Source of the DNA: Bacillus sp. CHD6a
Lineage (GTDB): Bacteria; Bacillota; Bacilli; Bacillales; Bacillaceae_I
NCBI RefSeq assembly: GCF_001293645.1
Contig: NZ_LBMD01000002.1
Span: 186,001-250,000 of the forward strand
Reading direction: 5' to 3'
DNA length: 64,000 nucleotides
Made by a program: the position numbers and the translations under genes
In this document: positions 35,431 through 42,704 of the stretch, piece after piece
Layout of the letters: each line of letters starts with the position of its first letter
How positions within the stretch are numbered: position 1 is the stretch's first letter
The notes under the pieces: model-generated
What the model saw: the letters and a program-made list of their open reading frames with translations, nothing else
Database searches by the model: none
Told to the model about the DNA's origin: nothing

Positions 35431-36122
35431 AACACCGTCAACACCACCGCTAACCCATTAAACACCCCATGAATAATCATTCCCGGAACTATCGACCCCG
35501 ACTTCTCATAGGTCCAGGCAAAAATTACACCTGAAAGGAAGTTGACCGGCAGCGTGTTATAGGTTGGTATGTGCACGACGGTGAAAATGAGCGAGCTAAC
35601 CATAAGCCCAGCACCCACACCCCATTTCCCGCGAATCCACTTATATAAAAATCCTCGATAGAAGATTTCCTCGTAGATGGGGGAGATAACAGCTGCAGAA
35701 AGGAATCCAATGGTGAAGGTGAACCAAGTTACCTGCTCTTTCAGTGATTCAGATTTGCTGTTGTCGACTCCGATTCCCAACATATCCATGATAACAACCA
35801 ATAGAATACTAGACACAATCAATACTGCCGTCCACACCGGGATCCATTTCCAATAGCTTCTCGAAAAGGAACGAAGGCCGACAACATCCCATCCAAACCC
35901 ATGAGGTTTCATTGCAACCAAGTACACGCTTAGTGTGAAAATAATGGCCATGATTAGACCTGTCAAGGTACCAGCGTATAGTGTGTTCTCGAATGCTTGC
36001 AATAAAACGCTGTGCAGCCATAGCTCAATAAAAATTGGCACGAAAACTAATGCCATTAAGAGTAGTAGGATCAATTCATTAACATTCCATTTTGTGTTAA
36101 TTTCCAATGTGATTTCCTCCAA
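35424..36122 (-). CDS. CPBP family intramembrane metalloprotease
   Basis: 232 residues, about seven membrane helices. Catalytic motifs of the Abi/CPBP family are present: EEIFYRGFLYKWI near residue 151 (E-E-x-x-x-R), FTVVHIPTY (H) and a final AWTYEKSGSIVPGMIIHGVFN (H-x-x-x-N/F-N). Related proteins process prenylated proteins or act in bacteriocin immunity. It is divergent from a MerR regulator; GGAGGAAATCACA precedes the start. A 17-bp palindrome lies in the shared 70-bp gap. Confidence 0.88.
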   Translation of the reverse strand: MEEITLEINTKWNVNELILLLLMALVFVPIFIELWLHSVLLQAFENTLYAGTLTGLIMAIIFTLSVYLVAMKPHGFGWDVVGLRSFSRSYWKWIPVWTAVLIVSSILLVVIMDMLGIGVDNSKSESLKEQVTWFTFTIGFLSAAVISPIYEEIFYRGFLYKWIRGKWGVGAGLMVSSLIFTVVHIPTYNTLPVNFLSGVIFAWTYEKSGSIVPGMIIHGVFNGLAVVLTVLG

Positions 36123-36151
36123 ATATTTTGTATGATAAATGTAGGATAAAT

Positions 36152-36168
36152 GGTGACGTTACGTAACC
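36152..36168. promoter_or_regulatory. Candidate MerR operator
   Basis: GGTGACG-TTA-CGTAACC is a 17-bp near-perfect palindrome in the gap between the CPBP protease and the MerR gene. Position fits an operator for both divergent genes; binding is inference. Confidence 0.5.
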
Positions 36169-36192
36169 TGCAAGTAGTTTAGGAGGGAATGT

Positions 36193-36945
36193 ATGAATTA
36201 TTTTTCATCGGGAGAGGTTGCTAAGAATTTGGGGGTATCTCTACGGACGGTGCGATATTACGACGATATTGAGTTGGTGGAACCGACAAAAAAGGTTGAC
36301 AGTGGAAGGCGGTTATATTCTGCAGGCGATATCCTCCAGCTTCAAAAAGTAATACTGTTAAAGGAAACGGCTTTGCCTCTGAAGGATATTCAAAAAGTGT
36401 TAAATCAGATTACGATCGAGAGGGTTCTTCTTTTACATAAGGAAAAGTTGGTGGGAGACCTCGAGGGGTTAAGTCTATCGCTTGATCACACTCACTCTCT
36501 GCTTAACATGATTAAACTTGAAGAGGACATTAAATGGGAGCATCTAATTCCTTTGCTTGGTGAGGGTTTGGAAGGAAAGAGGCAGAAACATGCAGCTGAA
36601 ATGGCAAGGGTGTTCAGCGAGGAGGAGCAAGTGATTTTGCAAGAGAACTTGCCGAAGTTGGAAGACAACTCGGTGGAGGTGGAGAAGTGGATCAATCTTA
36701 TTAAGCGGATTGAGCATTGTCTTGAAGACGGGAAAAAGCCTGCATCCAAAGAAGGCCAGCTGATTGCTGAGGATGTGATGATTTTATCGCAGGATACCTT
36801 TCATGGAGATGTTGAATTGGCAGAGAAATTCTGGGATGTGAGGAAGTCCGAAGATGCCTCTAATGAATTGGGGTTCTATCCAGTGAAACCGGAAGTGTTG
36901 GAGTTTTTGGAGGAGGCAATGAAGGAAGTTTCCGTATCGTCGTAA
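36193..36945 (+). CDS. MerR family transcriptional regulator
   Basis: 250 residues. The N-terminal winged helix (FSSGEVAKNLGVSLRTVRYYDDIELVEPTKKVDSGRRLYSAGDI) is classic, followed by the long dimerisation helix and a C-terminal effector domain of about 140 residues with AEMARVFSEEEQVILQ and ELGFYPVKPEVLEFLE, as in the TipA/BltR multidrug-responsive type. It probably binds a lipophilic effector. GGAGGG precedes the ATG. The divergent neighbour is the CPBP protease. Confidence 0.88.
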   Translation: MNYFSSGEVAKNLGVSLRTVRYYDDIELVEPTKKVDSGRRLYSAGDILQLQKVILLKETALPLKDIQKVLNQITIERVLLLHKEKLVGDLEGLSLSLDHTHSLLNMIKLEEDIKWEHLIPLLGEGLEGKRQKHAAEMARVFSEEEQVILQENLPKLEDNSVEVEKWINLIKRIEHCLEDGKKPASKEGQLIAEDVMILSQDTFHGDVELAEKFWDVRKSEDASNELGFYPVKPEVLEFLEEAMKEVSVSS

Positions 36946-37034
36946 CTAGTTATTGAATCCATGTCCATCGATGATTTATGATAGAGAAGTACATTGGTAC
37001 ATATTAGAAATATTAATCTAGTAGGAGGGGTACT

Positions 37035-37430
37035 ATGGGAAGATTAATTCATTTCGAAATTCATGTGGATAACATGGAGCGTGCGAAGGGGTTTTATGGA
37101 GAGGTATTCGGTTGGACGTTTCAGGATTGGAGCGAATATGCTGGAACGCCTTATTTTGGAGCCGTTACAGGGGAAGAAGGGGAGCCAGGGATCAATGGTG
37201 CATTGATGCAACGAAAAGGTGCCGCGCCTGAGGCCAATCAACCTCTAAATGGTTTTGCCTGCACATTAGGTGTGGAAGAATACGATGTTACGGAAAAATT
37301 GATACTTGATCACGGCGGGAAAGTGGCTGTGCCAAAGCATGCCTTACCGGGAATGGCATGGCAGGGTTACTACACGGACACAGAAGGCAACGTTTTTGGT
37401 ATCCACCAGCCAGATCAGAATGCGAAATAG
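37035..37430 (+). CDS. VOC family protein
   Basis: 131 residues: GRLIHFEIHVDNMERAKGFYGEVFGWTF with the first metal ligand His, WSEYAGTPYFGAVTG, and the second module ending WQGYYTDTEGNVFGIHQPD. Two beta-alpha-beta-beta-beta units as in glyoxalase/bleomycin resistance proteins (YjdN-like subgroup). Catalysis or binding partner unknown. GGAGGGG precedes the ATG; an ACAAGACC/GGTCTTGT hairpin follows. Confidence 0.87.
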   Translation: MGRLIHFEIHVDNMERAKGFYGEVFGWTFQDWSEYAGTPYFGAVTGEEGEPGINGALMQRKGAAPEANQPLNGFACTLGVEEYDVTEKLILDHGGKVAVPKHALPGMAWQGYYTDTEGNVFGIHQPDQNAK

Positions 37431-37442
37431 ATAGAGTTAGAG

Positions 37443-37475
37443 ACAAGACCTGATGTGTGGGTCTTGTTTTTTCTT
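37443..37475 (+). terminator. Terminator of the VOC gene
   Basis: ACAAGACC (37443-37450) pairs with GGTCTTGT (37460-37467) followed by a long T-tract. Confidence 0.85.
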
Positions 37476-37588
37476 TTTGAGCTAGAAAGTCTTAAGGATT
37501 AGTCAGTTTGCTAGTTAAGGGGGAGATTAAAGGACCATATGATGACGAGCTTCCCGGAATCGAGAGGGATATGGTAGGTTCCGGTGAC

Positions 37589-37744
37589 TTATTTTCCAAA
37601 AGCGGGTATTTATTTTCCGTTCGGGTGATTTTATTTTCCGTTAGACTTAATTTATTTTCCAAAGTCCCCGATTTATTTTCCGTTCCCCTAGTTTTATTTT
37701 CCAAAGTCCCCAATTTATTTTCCATTCCACCCGTTTTACTTTCA
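37589..37744. repeat. Phased array of TTATTTTCC at 21-bp spacing
   Basis: TTATTTTCC (usually TTTATTTTCCRWW) begins at 37589, 37610, 37631, 37652, 37673, 37694, 37715 and, degenerate (TTACTTTCA), 37736. Every step is exactly 21 bp; the 12 bp between are variable. It lies between convergent genes. On the minus strand it reads as an ENK-x4 heptad peptide, an artefact of 21 = 7 codons. Confidence 0.92.
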
Positions 37745-37768
37745 CCCTTCCCATATCCAACTCTTGCC

Positions 37769-38338
37769 TCACCGCACCTGTCCCCTCAACCCACGGTTCA
37801 AAAACTCATTCAACAAACCCGCCATTTCCTTAGGTGTCTTGTTCCTCCCACTCTCCAACCAGTTCTTTATCATATAAATACTGCCGCTAACAAAGAATAT
37901 ACTTAAATACTCAAAGGTGTCCGCGTCGACCTGTTTACTAGGAATAAAATTCTTTAAAATGTATTCCTTTGCAATCATCATGCCCTTTTTCTGGAATTGC
38001 ACTTCAGTGTTTTCGCTTAACAGGATACAACAAATATCACTTTTTGAAGCGATGTATTCAAAGATCTTTTCGGCCATTTGGTATGCCTCGTCTTCTTTTG
38101 AGAAATTATATTGGTTAAGTGTTTTGACCATGTCTTCGGTGAATTCATCGTCAATGGCATTAAGTAGGTCGTATTGACTGGAATAGTGGGCATAGAAGGT
38201 GGAGCGGTTTATATCGGCTTTTGTACATATTTCTTTTATGGTAATGCTTGCTATGGATTTTTCCTTAAGCAAGTCGAGTAAACTTTCCTTCAGCACCATG
38301 CGTGTGTACTGCTTTCTTCTATCCATCTTTTCGCTCAT
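37769..38338 (-). CDS. TetR/AcrR family transcriptional regulator
   Basis: 189 residues. N-terminal helix-turn-helix: LLDLLKEKSIASITIKEICTKADINRSTFYAHYSSQYDLLNAI, followed by a helical effector domain of the DhaS/TetR_C type (YLSIFFVSGSIYMIKNWLESG). It is divergent from an MMPL transporter gene 190 bp away, and inverted copies of a 14-bp site flank the gap, so it most likely represses the MMPL operon. The effector is unknown. Confidence 0.9.
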   Translation of the reverse strand: MSEKMDRRKQYTRMVLKESLLDLLKEKSIASITIKEICTKADINRSTFYAHYSSQYDLLNAIDDEFTEDMVKTLNQYNFSKEDEAYQMAEKIFEYIASKSDICCILLSENTEVQFQKKGMMIAKEYILKNFIPSKQVDADTFEYLSIFFVSGSIYMIKNWLESGRNKTPKEMAGLLNEFLNRGLRGQVR

Positions 38339-38343
38339 CTTCC

Positions 38344-38467
38344 TTACACCCTTTCATAAAAAAACAACACAATAGAATGATTTGTTGTCTATCTAACATA
38401 CGGAACCCAACTGTCTGTTGTATACCCAACACCGTGTCTAATATAATAATAAAATGAAAAGGTGTAA
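38344..38467. promoter_or_regulatory. TetR/MMPL divergent control region
   Basis: TTACACCCTTTCAT (38344-38357) is repeated inverted as ATGAAAAGGTGTAA (38454-38467; 13 of 14 match), one near each gene. Between them TGTTG-6-CAACA (38416-38431) overlaps a TTGTAT element, 18 bp before TATAAT (38442-38447), a plausible promoter for the MMPL gene. Confidence 0.55.
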
Positions 38468-38484
38468 GAAACAAGAGAGGATGA

Positions 38485-40545
38485 ACAACGATAAATATTG
38501 CATCGCGTATTATAAAACATAAAAAGGCAGTGTTGATTGTGTTTGCGTTGGTGACCATCATCTCGGCCGTGGCGCAGTTTTTTGTCTCGGTCAATTATAA
38601 TATGGTAGATTATCTGCCGGATGATGCCCAGTCGACAAAGGCCATGGAGATCATGGAAAAGGAATTTACGGGTGCAGTTCCGGATACGCGGGTCATGATA
38701 GCTGATGTGACGATACAGGAAGCCGTTACGTTTAAAGAAAAATTAGAAGCCATCGATGGAGTGGCAGAGGTAATCTGGCTTGATGATGTAGTGGACCTGA
38801 AAACGCCACTTGAAATAGCGGATCAGGAGATGGTCGAAAGTTACTACAAAAATGGAAATGCCCTGTTTTCTATTAGCGTCCGTAGTGGGGATGAGGTAGC
38901 GATCACGGATGCGGTTTATGAATTGATTGGTGAAAATGGTGCAATTGCAGGGGAAGCGATTAATACGGCGACTTCACAAAAAATGGCCGGAAACGAATCG
39001 ATGTATGCGGCCATGCTGCTTGTGCCTATCATTATTTTCATTCTAATTATCTCGACCACGTCTTGGGTGGAACCAGTATTCTTCCTGACGGCAATTGGTG
39101 TGTCTGTCTTAATTAACTTAGGAACCAACATCTTTATCGGGGAAGTTTCCTTTGTAACGCAGTCGGTTGCGCCAATTTTGCAGCTTGCCGTCTCGCTTGA
39201 CTACGCGGTGTTCCTGTTGCACAGTTTCACCGAATATCGTAAAAAAACAAACCATCCCGAAGAGGCCATGGAACTTGCGATGAAAAAATCGTTCCCAGCG
39301 ATTACTGCGAGTGCTGCGACAACCTTTTTCGGTTTTATCGCCCTGACGTTTATGGACTTTGAGATTGGTTCTGACCTTGGGTTGAATCTAGTAAAAGGAA
39401 TCGTCCTTAGTTTTATCAGTGTAATGGTGTTTCTCCCAGCATTAACGCTGTTCTTTTATAAATGGATGGATAAGACGCAGCACAGAAGCTTTATCCCAAG
39501 CTTTGAGGGAATTGGGAACTTCGTAGTGAAGTTAAGAGTGCCAAGTTTGCTCATCGTACTTGCATTATTGGTGCCCGCATTCCTCGCACAGACCAACACC
39601 TCTTTTACATATGGATTTGGTGAACTGCCAGACCATACGAGAGCGGGTTCGGATTATAAAAAAATCAACGAGTCGTTTGGCGAAATTACTCCCATTGTAC
39701 TTTTAGTGCCAAAAGGCGAGGTGGCAAAAGAGGAGGAACTTGTGGAAGAGCTTGAGTCCATGGACTATGTCACAGGCGTTGTGTCTTACGTGAATATGGT
39801 GGACCCGGTGATTCCACCAGAGTACTTGGATGAAGAGGTACGGAATGAATTTTATTCGGAAAATTATAGCCGTATAGTGATCAATACGAATCAAGCGACA
39901 GAAGGAGACATTCCGTTTGCGATTGTGGAAAATGTGGATAAAGCCGCATCTGCGTATTATGGGGATTCCGCGCTCAGCCTTGGGGAGAGTGTGACCTTGT
40001 ATGATATTAAAGAAACCGTAACGAAAGATAATATTCTGGTCAATGTGCTGACGGTTGTGACGATTGCCATTGTGTTATTGATTGGGTTCCGGTCCATTTC
40101 CATTCCGGTTGTCTTATTATTGGCGATTCAGTCCTCTGTGTGGATGAACTTATCGATCCCATATTTTACGGAAACGTCCCTAGTGTTTGTAGGTTACCTC
40201 ATCATCAGTACGGTGCAGTTAGCAGCAACGGTGGATTATGGGATTTTGTTTACAGAGGCTTACACGCATCACCGCAAGGAAATGTCTGCGAGGAAGGCGA
40301 TTATCAAAACGTTGGATGAGAAGACCTTCTCGATTTCGATTTCAGCAGCCATCCTTTCAAGTGTCGGGTTTATTTTATGGATTACGTCTTCTAACCCGAT
40401 TGTCGGTTCGATTGGACTGTTGCTTGGAAGAGGGGCGCTCCTAGCGTTTGTCATGGTATTGTTCTTCCTGCCGGCGATGCTGCTTGTGTGTGATCGATTC
40501 ATCAAGAAAACGACCTATAAATCCAATTTTAAAGAGGAGAAGTGA
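38485..40545 (+). CDS. MMPL-type RND superfamily transporter
   Basis: About 671 residues from GTG 38530, but the conserved N-terminus (NIASRIIKHKKAVLIV) extends upstream to 38485 without a standard start codon; an ATG with a good AGAGAGG site lies at 38481 in another frame. Twelve membrane helices in two halves, each with an extracellular domain; SLDYAVFLLHSFTEYRK and TVDYGILFTEAYTHHRKE are the duplicated TM4 motifs with the proton-relay Asp-Tyr. Related to B. subtilis YdgH-like proteins and mycobacterial MmpL. Probably exports lipids or drugs with the YhgE-like partner. Confidence 0.85.
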   Translation, partial: TTINIASRIIKHKKAVLIVFALVTIISAVAQFFVSVNYNMVDYLPDDAQSTKAMEIMEKEFTGAVPDTRVMIADVTIQEAVTFKEKLEAIDGVAEVIWLDDVVDLKTPLEIADQEMVESYYKNGNALFSISVRSGDEVAITDAVYELIGENGAIAGEAINTATSQKMAGNESMYAAMLLVPIIIFILIISTTSWVEPVFFLTAIGVSVLINLGTNIFIGEVSFVTQSVAPILQLAVSLDYAVFLLHSFTEYRKKTNHPEEAMELAMKKSFPAITASAATTFFGFIALTFMDFEIGSDLGLNLVKGIVLSFISVMVFLPALTLFFYKWMDKTQHRSFIPSFEGIGNFVVKLRVPSLLIVLALLVPAFLAQTNTSFTYGFGELPDHTRAGSDYKKINESFGEITPIVLLVPKGEVAKEEELVEELESMDYVTGVVSYVNMVDPVIPPEYLDEEVRNEFYSENYSRIVINTNQATEGDIPFAIVENVDKAASAYYGDSALSLGESVTLYDIKETVTKDNILVNVLTVVTIAIVLLIGFRSISIPVVLLLAIQSSVWMNLSIPYFTETSLVFVGYLIISTVQLAATVDYGILFTEAYTHHRKEMSARKAIIKTLDEKTFSISISAAILSSVGFILWITSSNPIVGSIGLLLGRGALLAFVMVLFFLPAMLLVCDRFIKKTTYKSNFKEEK

Positions 40546-42350
40546 TGATGAGAAAGAAAAAACTACTATCTGTTACACTAGCCGGAATGATTTTCTTGCC
40601 TTCATTTCTTGGGAATGCGAGTGGGGCTTATGCAGAAGATCAAAAGAATGTACGATCCAAGGAAGAAGTAGTCTATGCCACCCTGAAAGCCAATGGAGAC
40701 CTTGGACCAATTTATGTCGTGAATACCCTTGAGGTTGCCAAGGCGGGAGAGATCCTCGATTTCGGGGAGTACAAAACTGTGAAAAACCTGACGGATATGA
40801 CAGAGCTTGAGCAAGAAGGCGAGCGTGTGGTGGCCGATGTGGAACAGGAAGGGAAGTTCTACTACCAAGGAGACTTGGAAGAAGGAACGGTACTGCCTTG
40901 GGATGTGACGGTTACGTATCTTTTGGATGGACGTGAAGTTGACCCTGCAGAGCTTGCGGGGGAAAGTGGTCATGTGGAAATACAAGTTGAAACAGCGGCG
41001 AACAATAGTGTTGCATCCGTTTTTTATGAAAATTACTTACTTCAGGTTTCCCTGACACTGCCAAATACGTACCAGAATATTGAAGCATCTTCTGGTGGCA
41101 TGCAGGCAAATGTGGGGAAAAATAAACAGATCACGTTTACGGTGATGCCTGGAAAAGAAGAGCAGCTTCAGGTCGAGGCCGATGTAGAAAACTTTGAATT
41201 TAATGGTGTCGAGATAGCAGCAGTCCCATCCAGCCTTCCGATTGATACAACCGGAACGGAAGGGATGACCAATGATATGGCGGAACTGTCTGATGCCATT
41301 AGGCAATTGAATGATGGAGTTGGCGAGCTGCAGGACGGGGTTTCTGAGTGGAACAGCGGTGCAGCGAAGCTAAGGGATGGCTCTGCGCAATATAAAAATG
41401 GCATCAATCAGTTGAATGGCTCCTCATCTGAGTTGGTGGGAGCATCGAGCTCTATAAAAGAAGCGCTAGGAACGATTAATCGTGAGCTTTCCAATGGTGC
41501 GGCAGACGTTGATCTGAGCAGTTTGACCGAATTGCCTGCCGGGTTGCGTGAACTTGCACAAGGCTTGAATGCAACGGCGGATGGTCTTGTGAAGTTACAG
41601 GAAAACTACGGGGCGGCCTATGCTGCACTAGATGGAGCAATCACAGAAATTCCTGCCGGTGACCTTTCGGAAGAAGAAATTGCCGGGTTATATGAAAGTG
41701 GTGCAGACCCAGCCGTTGTGGATAAGTTAGCAGCCAATTATGCAGCTGCTCAAAAGGTAAAAGGGACTTATGCACAGGTGCAGGAAGCATTTGCGGCAGT
41801 GGAACCATCCTTGAAGCAAGTCGATGGAGCAGTAAGAGGGATAAGTGGCACGTTGACGACAATTGCGGATGAGTTATCTGCTTCAATAGAGGAAACGGAC
41901 TTGAGTGGGTTTGCAGAGTTGACGAAAGGATTGGAAACATTAGCAGTCAACTATAATCAGTTCCATTCTGGGCTGGTGGGCTATACGAATGGAGTTGCAG
42001 AGCTATCCACATCCTATTCACAACTTCATACAGGCTTGGTTGGCTTGACGGACGGTACGAGTGAACTGTCATCAGGAGTGAATGAGTTATCGGAGGGAAC
42101 AGAGGAATTGTATTCCGAAACGAAAGACCTTCCTGCCAAAATGCAAGCTGAGATCGATAAGATGATTCAGGAATACGATAAGTCGGATTTTAAACCTGTG
42201 TCGTTTGTATCGGAAGAAAATGAGAAAGTGACTTCCGTTCAGTTTGTGATTAAAACGGAAGCAATTAAGATGGAAGAGAAGAAACCGAAGGAAGCGGAGC
42301 CGGAGAAGAAGAAGGGGTTTTGGACTTTGTTGAAAGAGTTGTTTAAGTAA
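40545..42350 (+). CDS. Secreted YhgE/Pip-like protein with X-X-X-L-X-X-G heptads
   Basis: About 601 residues. Signal peptide (about 1-27, LLSVTLAGMIFLPSFLGNASGAYA), a beta-rich domain (about 50-235) and a long repeat region (about 240-540) of LNDGVGELQDGVSEWNSGAAKLRDG-like heptads typical of YhgE/Pip and MmpL partner proteins. A C-terminal basic tail follows. The start overlaps the MMPL stop codon (GTGATGATG), with AGAGGAGA upstream, so the two are co-translated. It likely works as an extracytoplasmic partner of the transporter. Confidence 0.8.
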   Translation: MMRKKKLLSVTLAGMIFLPSFLGNASGAYAEDQKNVRSKEEVVYATLKANGDLGPIYVVNTLEVAKAGEILDFGEYKTVKNLTDMTELEQEGERVVADVEQEGKFYYQGDLEEGTVLPWDVTVTYLLDGREVDPAELAGESGHVEIQVETAANNSVASVFYENYLLQVSLTLPNTYQNIEASSGGMQANVGKNKQITFTVMPGKEEQLQVEADVENFEFNGVEIAAVPSSLPIDTTGTEGMTNDMAELSDAIRQLNDGVGELQDGVSEWNSGAAKLRDGSAQYKNGINQLNGSSSELVGASSSIKEALGTINRELSNGAADVDLSSLTELPAGLRELAQGLNATADGLVKLQENYGAAYAALDGAITEIPAGDLSEEEIAGLYESGADPAVVDKLAANYAAAQKVKGTYAQVQEAFAAVEPSLKQVDGAVRGISGTLTTIADELSASIEETDLSGFAELTKGLETLAVNYNQFHSGLVGYTNGVAELSTSYSQLHTGLVGLTDGTSELSSGVNELSEGTEELYSETKDLPAKMQAEIDKMIQEYDKSDFKPVSFVSEENEKVTSVQFVIKTEAIKMEEKKPKEAEPEKKKGFWTLLKELFK

Positions 42351-42357
42351 AGGCTCT

Positions 42358-42420
42358 GTTAAACTCCGCTGGTGATTTACGTACTAGGGTCCGCTTTCCT
42401 AGGGGCGTTTGGGGAGTCTC
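42358..42420. repeat. Truncated copy of the GCTGGTGATT element
   Basis: GCTGGTGATT at 42368 and CCGCTTTCCTAGGGGC match the left part of the full element at 42479; the rest has decayed. Confidence 0.7.
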
Positions 42421-42478
42421 ATATCCTTGCGCAGAAGCTACTGAAAAAGACCTTTATTTTGAAATTGTACTAAACACC

Positions 42479-42606
42479 GCTGGTGATTTCCGCAAATGGC
42501 TTCGCTTTCCTAGGGGCACTGCTGGAGCCTCCTCGGCTACGCCTGCGGGGTCTCCACCTAGCGCTAGCTCCCTCAGGAGTCTTCGCCTTTTGCTCCAATC
42601 ACCAGC
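42479..42606. repeat. 128-bp dispersed Bacillaceae element with 10-bp terminal inverted repeats
   Basis: It begins GCTGGTGATT (42479-42488) and ends AATCACCAGC (42597-42606), exact inverted repeats. Inside are GGAGCCTCCTCGGCTACGCC, TGCGGGGTCTCC and CAGGAGTCTTCGCC, which can fold into nested stems. Sequences of this type are scattered in Bacillaceae intergenic regions. It carries no ORF, so it is a MITE-like or structured repeat. Confidence 0.8.
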
Positions 42607-42656
42607 TAGGTTGCTGCAAAAATCAACAAAATGCTTAAATAGAGCCAAAAAATGAA

Positions 42657-42696
42657 GGAGGTTTCTACTTTTACACAGTAGAAACCTCCCTTTTCA
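42657..42696. terminator. Terminator of the sigma/PadR/FtsW operon
   Basis: GGAGGTTTCTAC (42657-42668) pairs perfectly with GTAGAAACCTCC (42678-42689). Confidence 0.85.
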
Positions 42697-42704
42697 TTTC
42701 AGAA

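Noticed and set aside
37492-37725. Minus-strand ORF with ENK heptad repeats
   Set aside because: The heptads follow from the 21-bp spacing of TTATTTTCC; no ribosome site and no conservation of the bases between words.
32951-37744. CRISPR array interpretation of the phased words
   Set aside because: Repeat words are 8-10 bp and the gaps 10-13 bp, far too short, and there are no cas genes.
38481-38522. ATG 38481 as the start of a small leader peptide before the MMPL gene
   Set aside because: The frame ends after 13 codons and the peptide shows no attenuator features; a start-codon problem of the MMPL gene is more economical.
41641-41950. Minus-strand ORFs opposite the YhgE-like gene
   Set aside because: Shadow frames of a strongly coding plus-strand gene with no ribosome sites.
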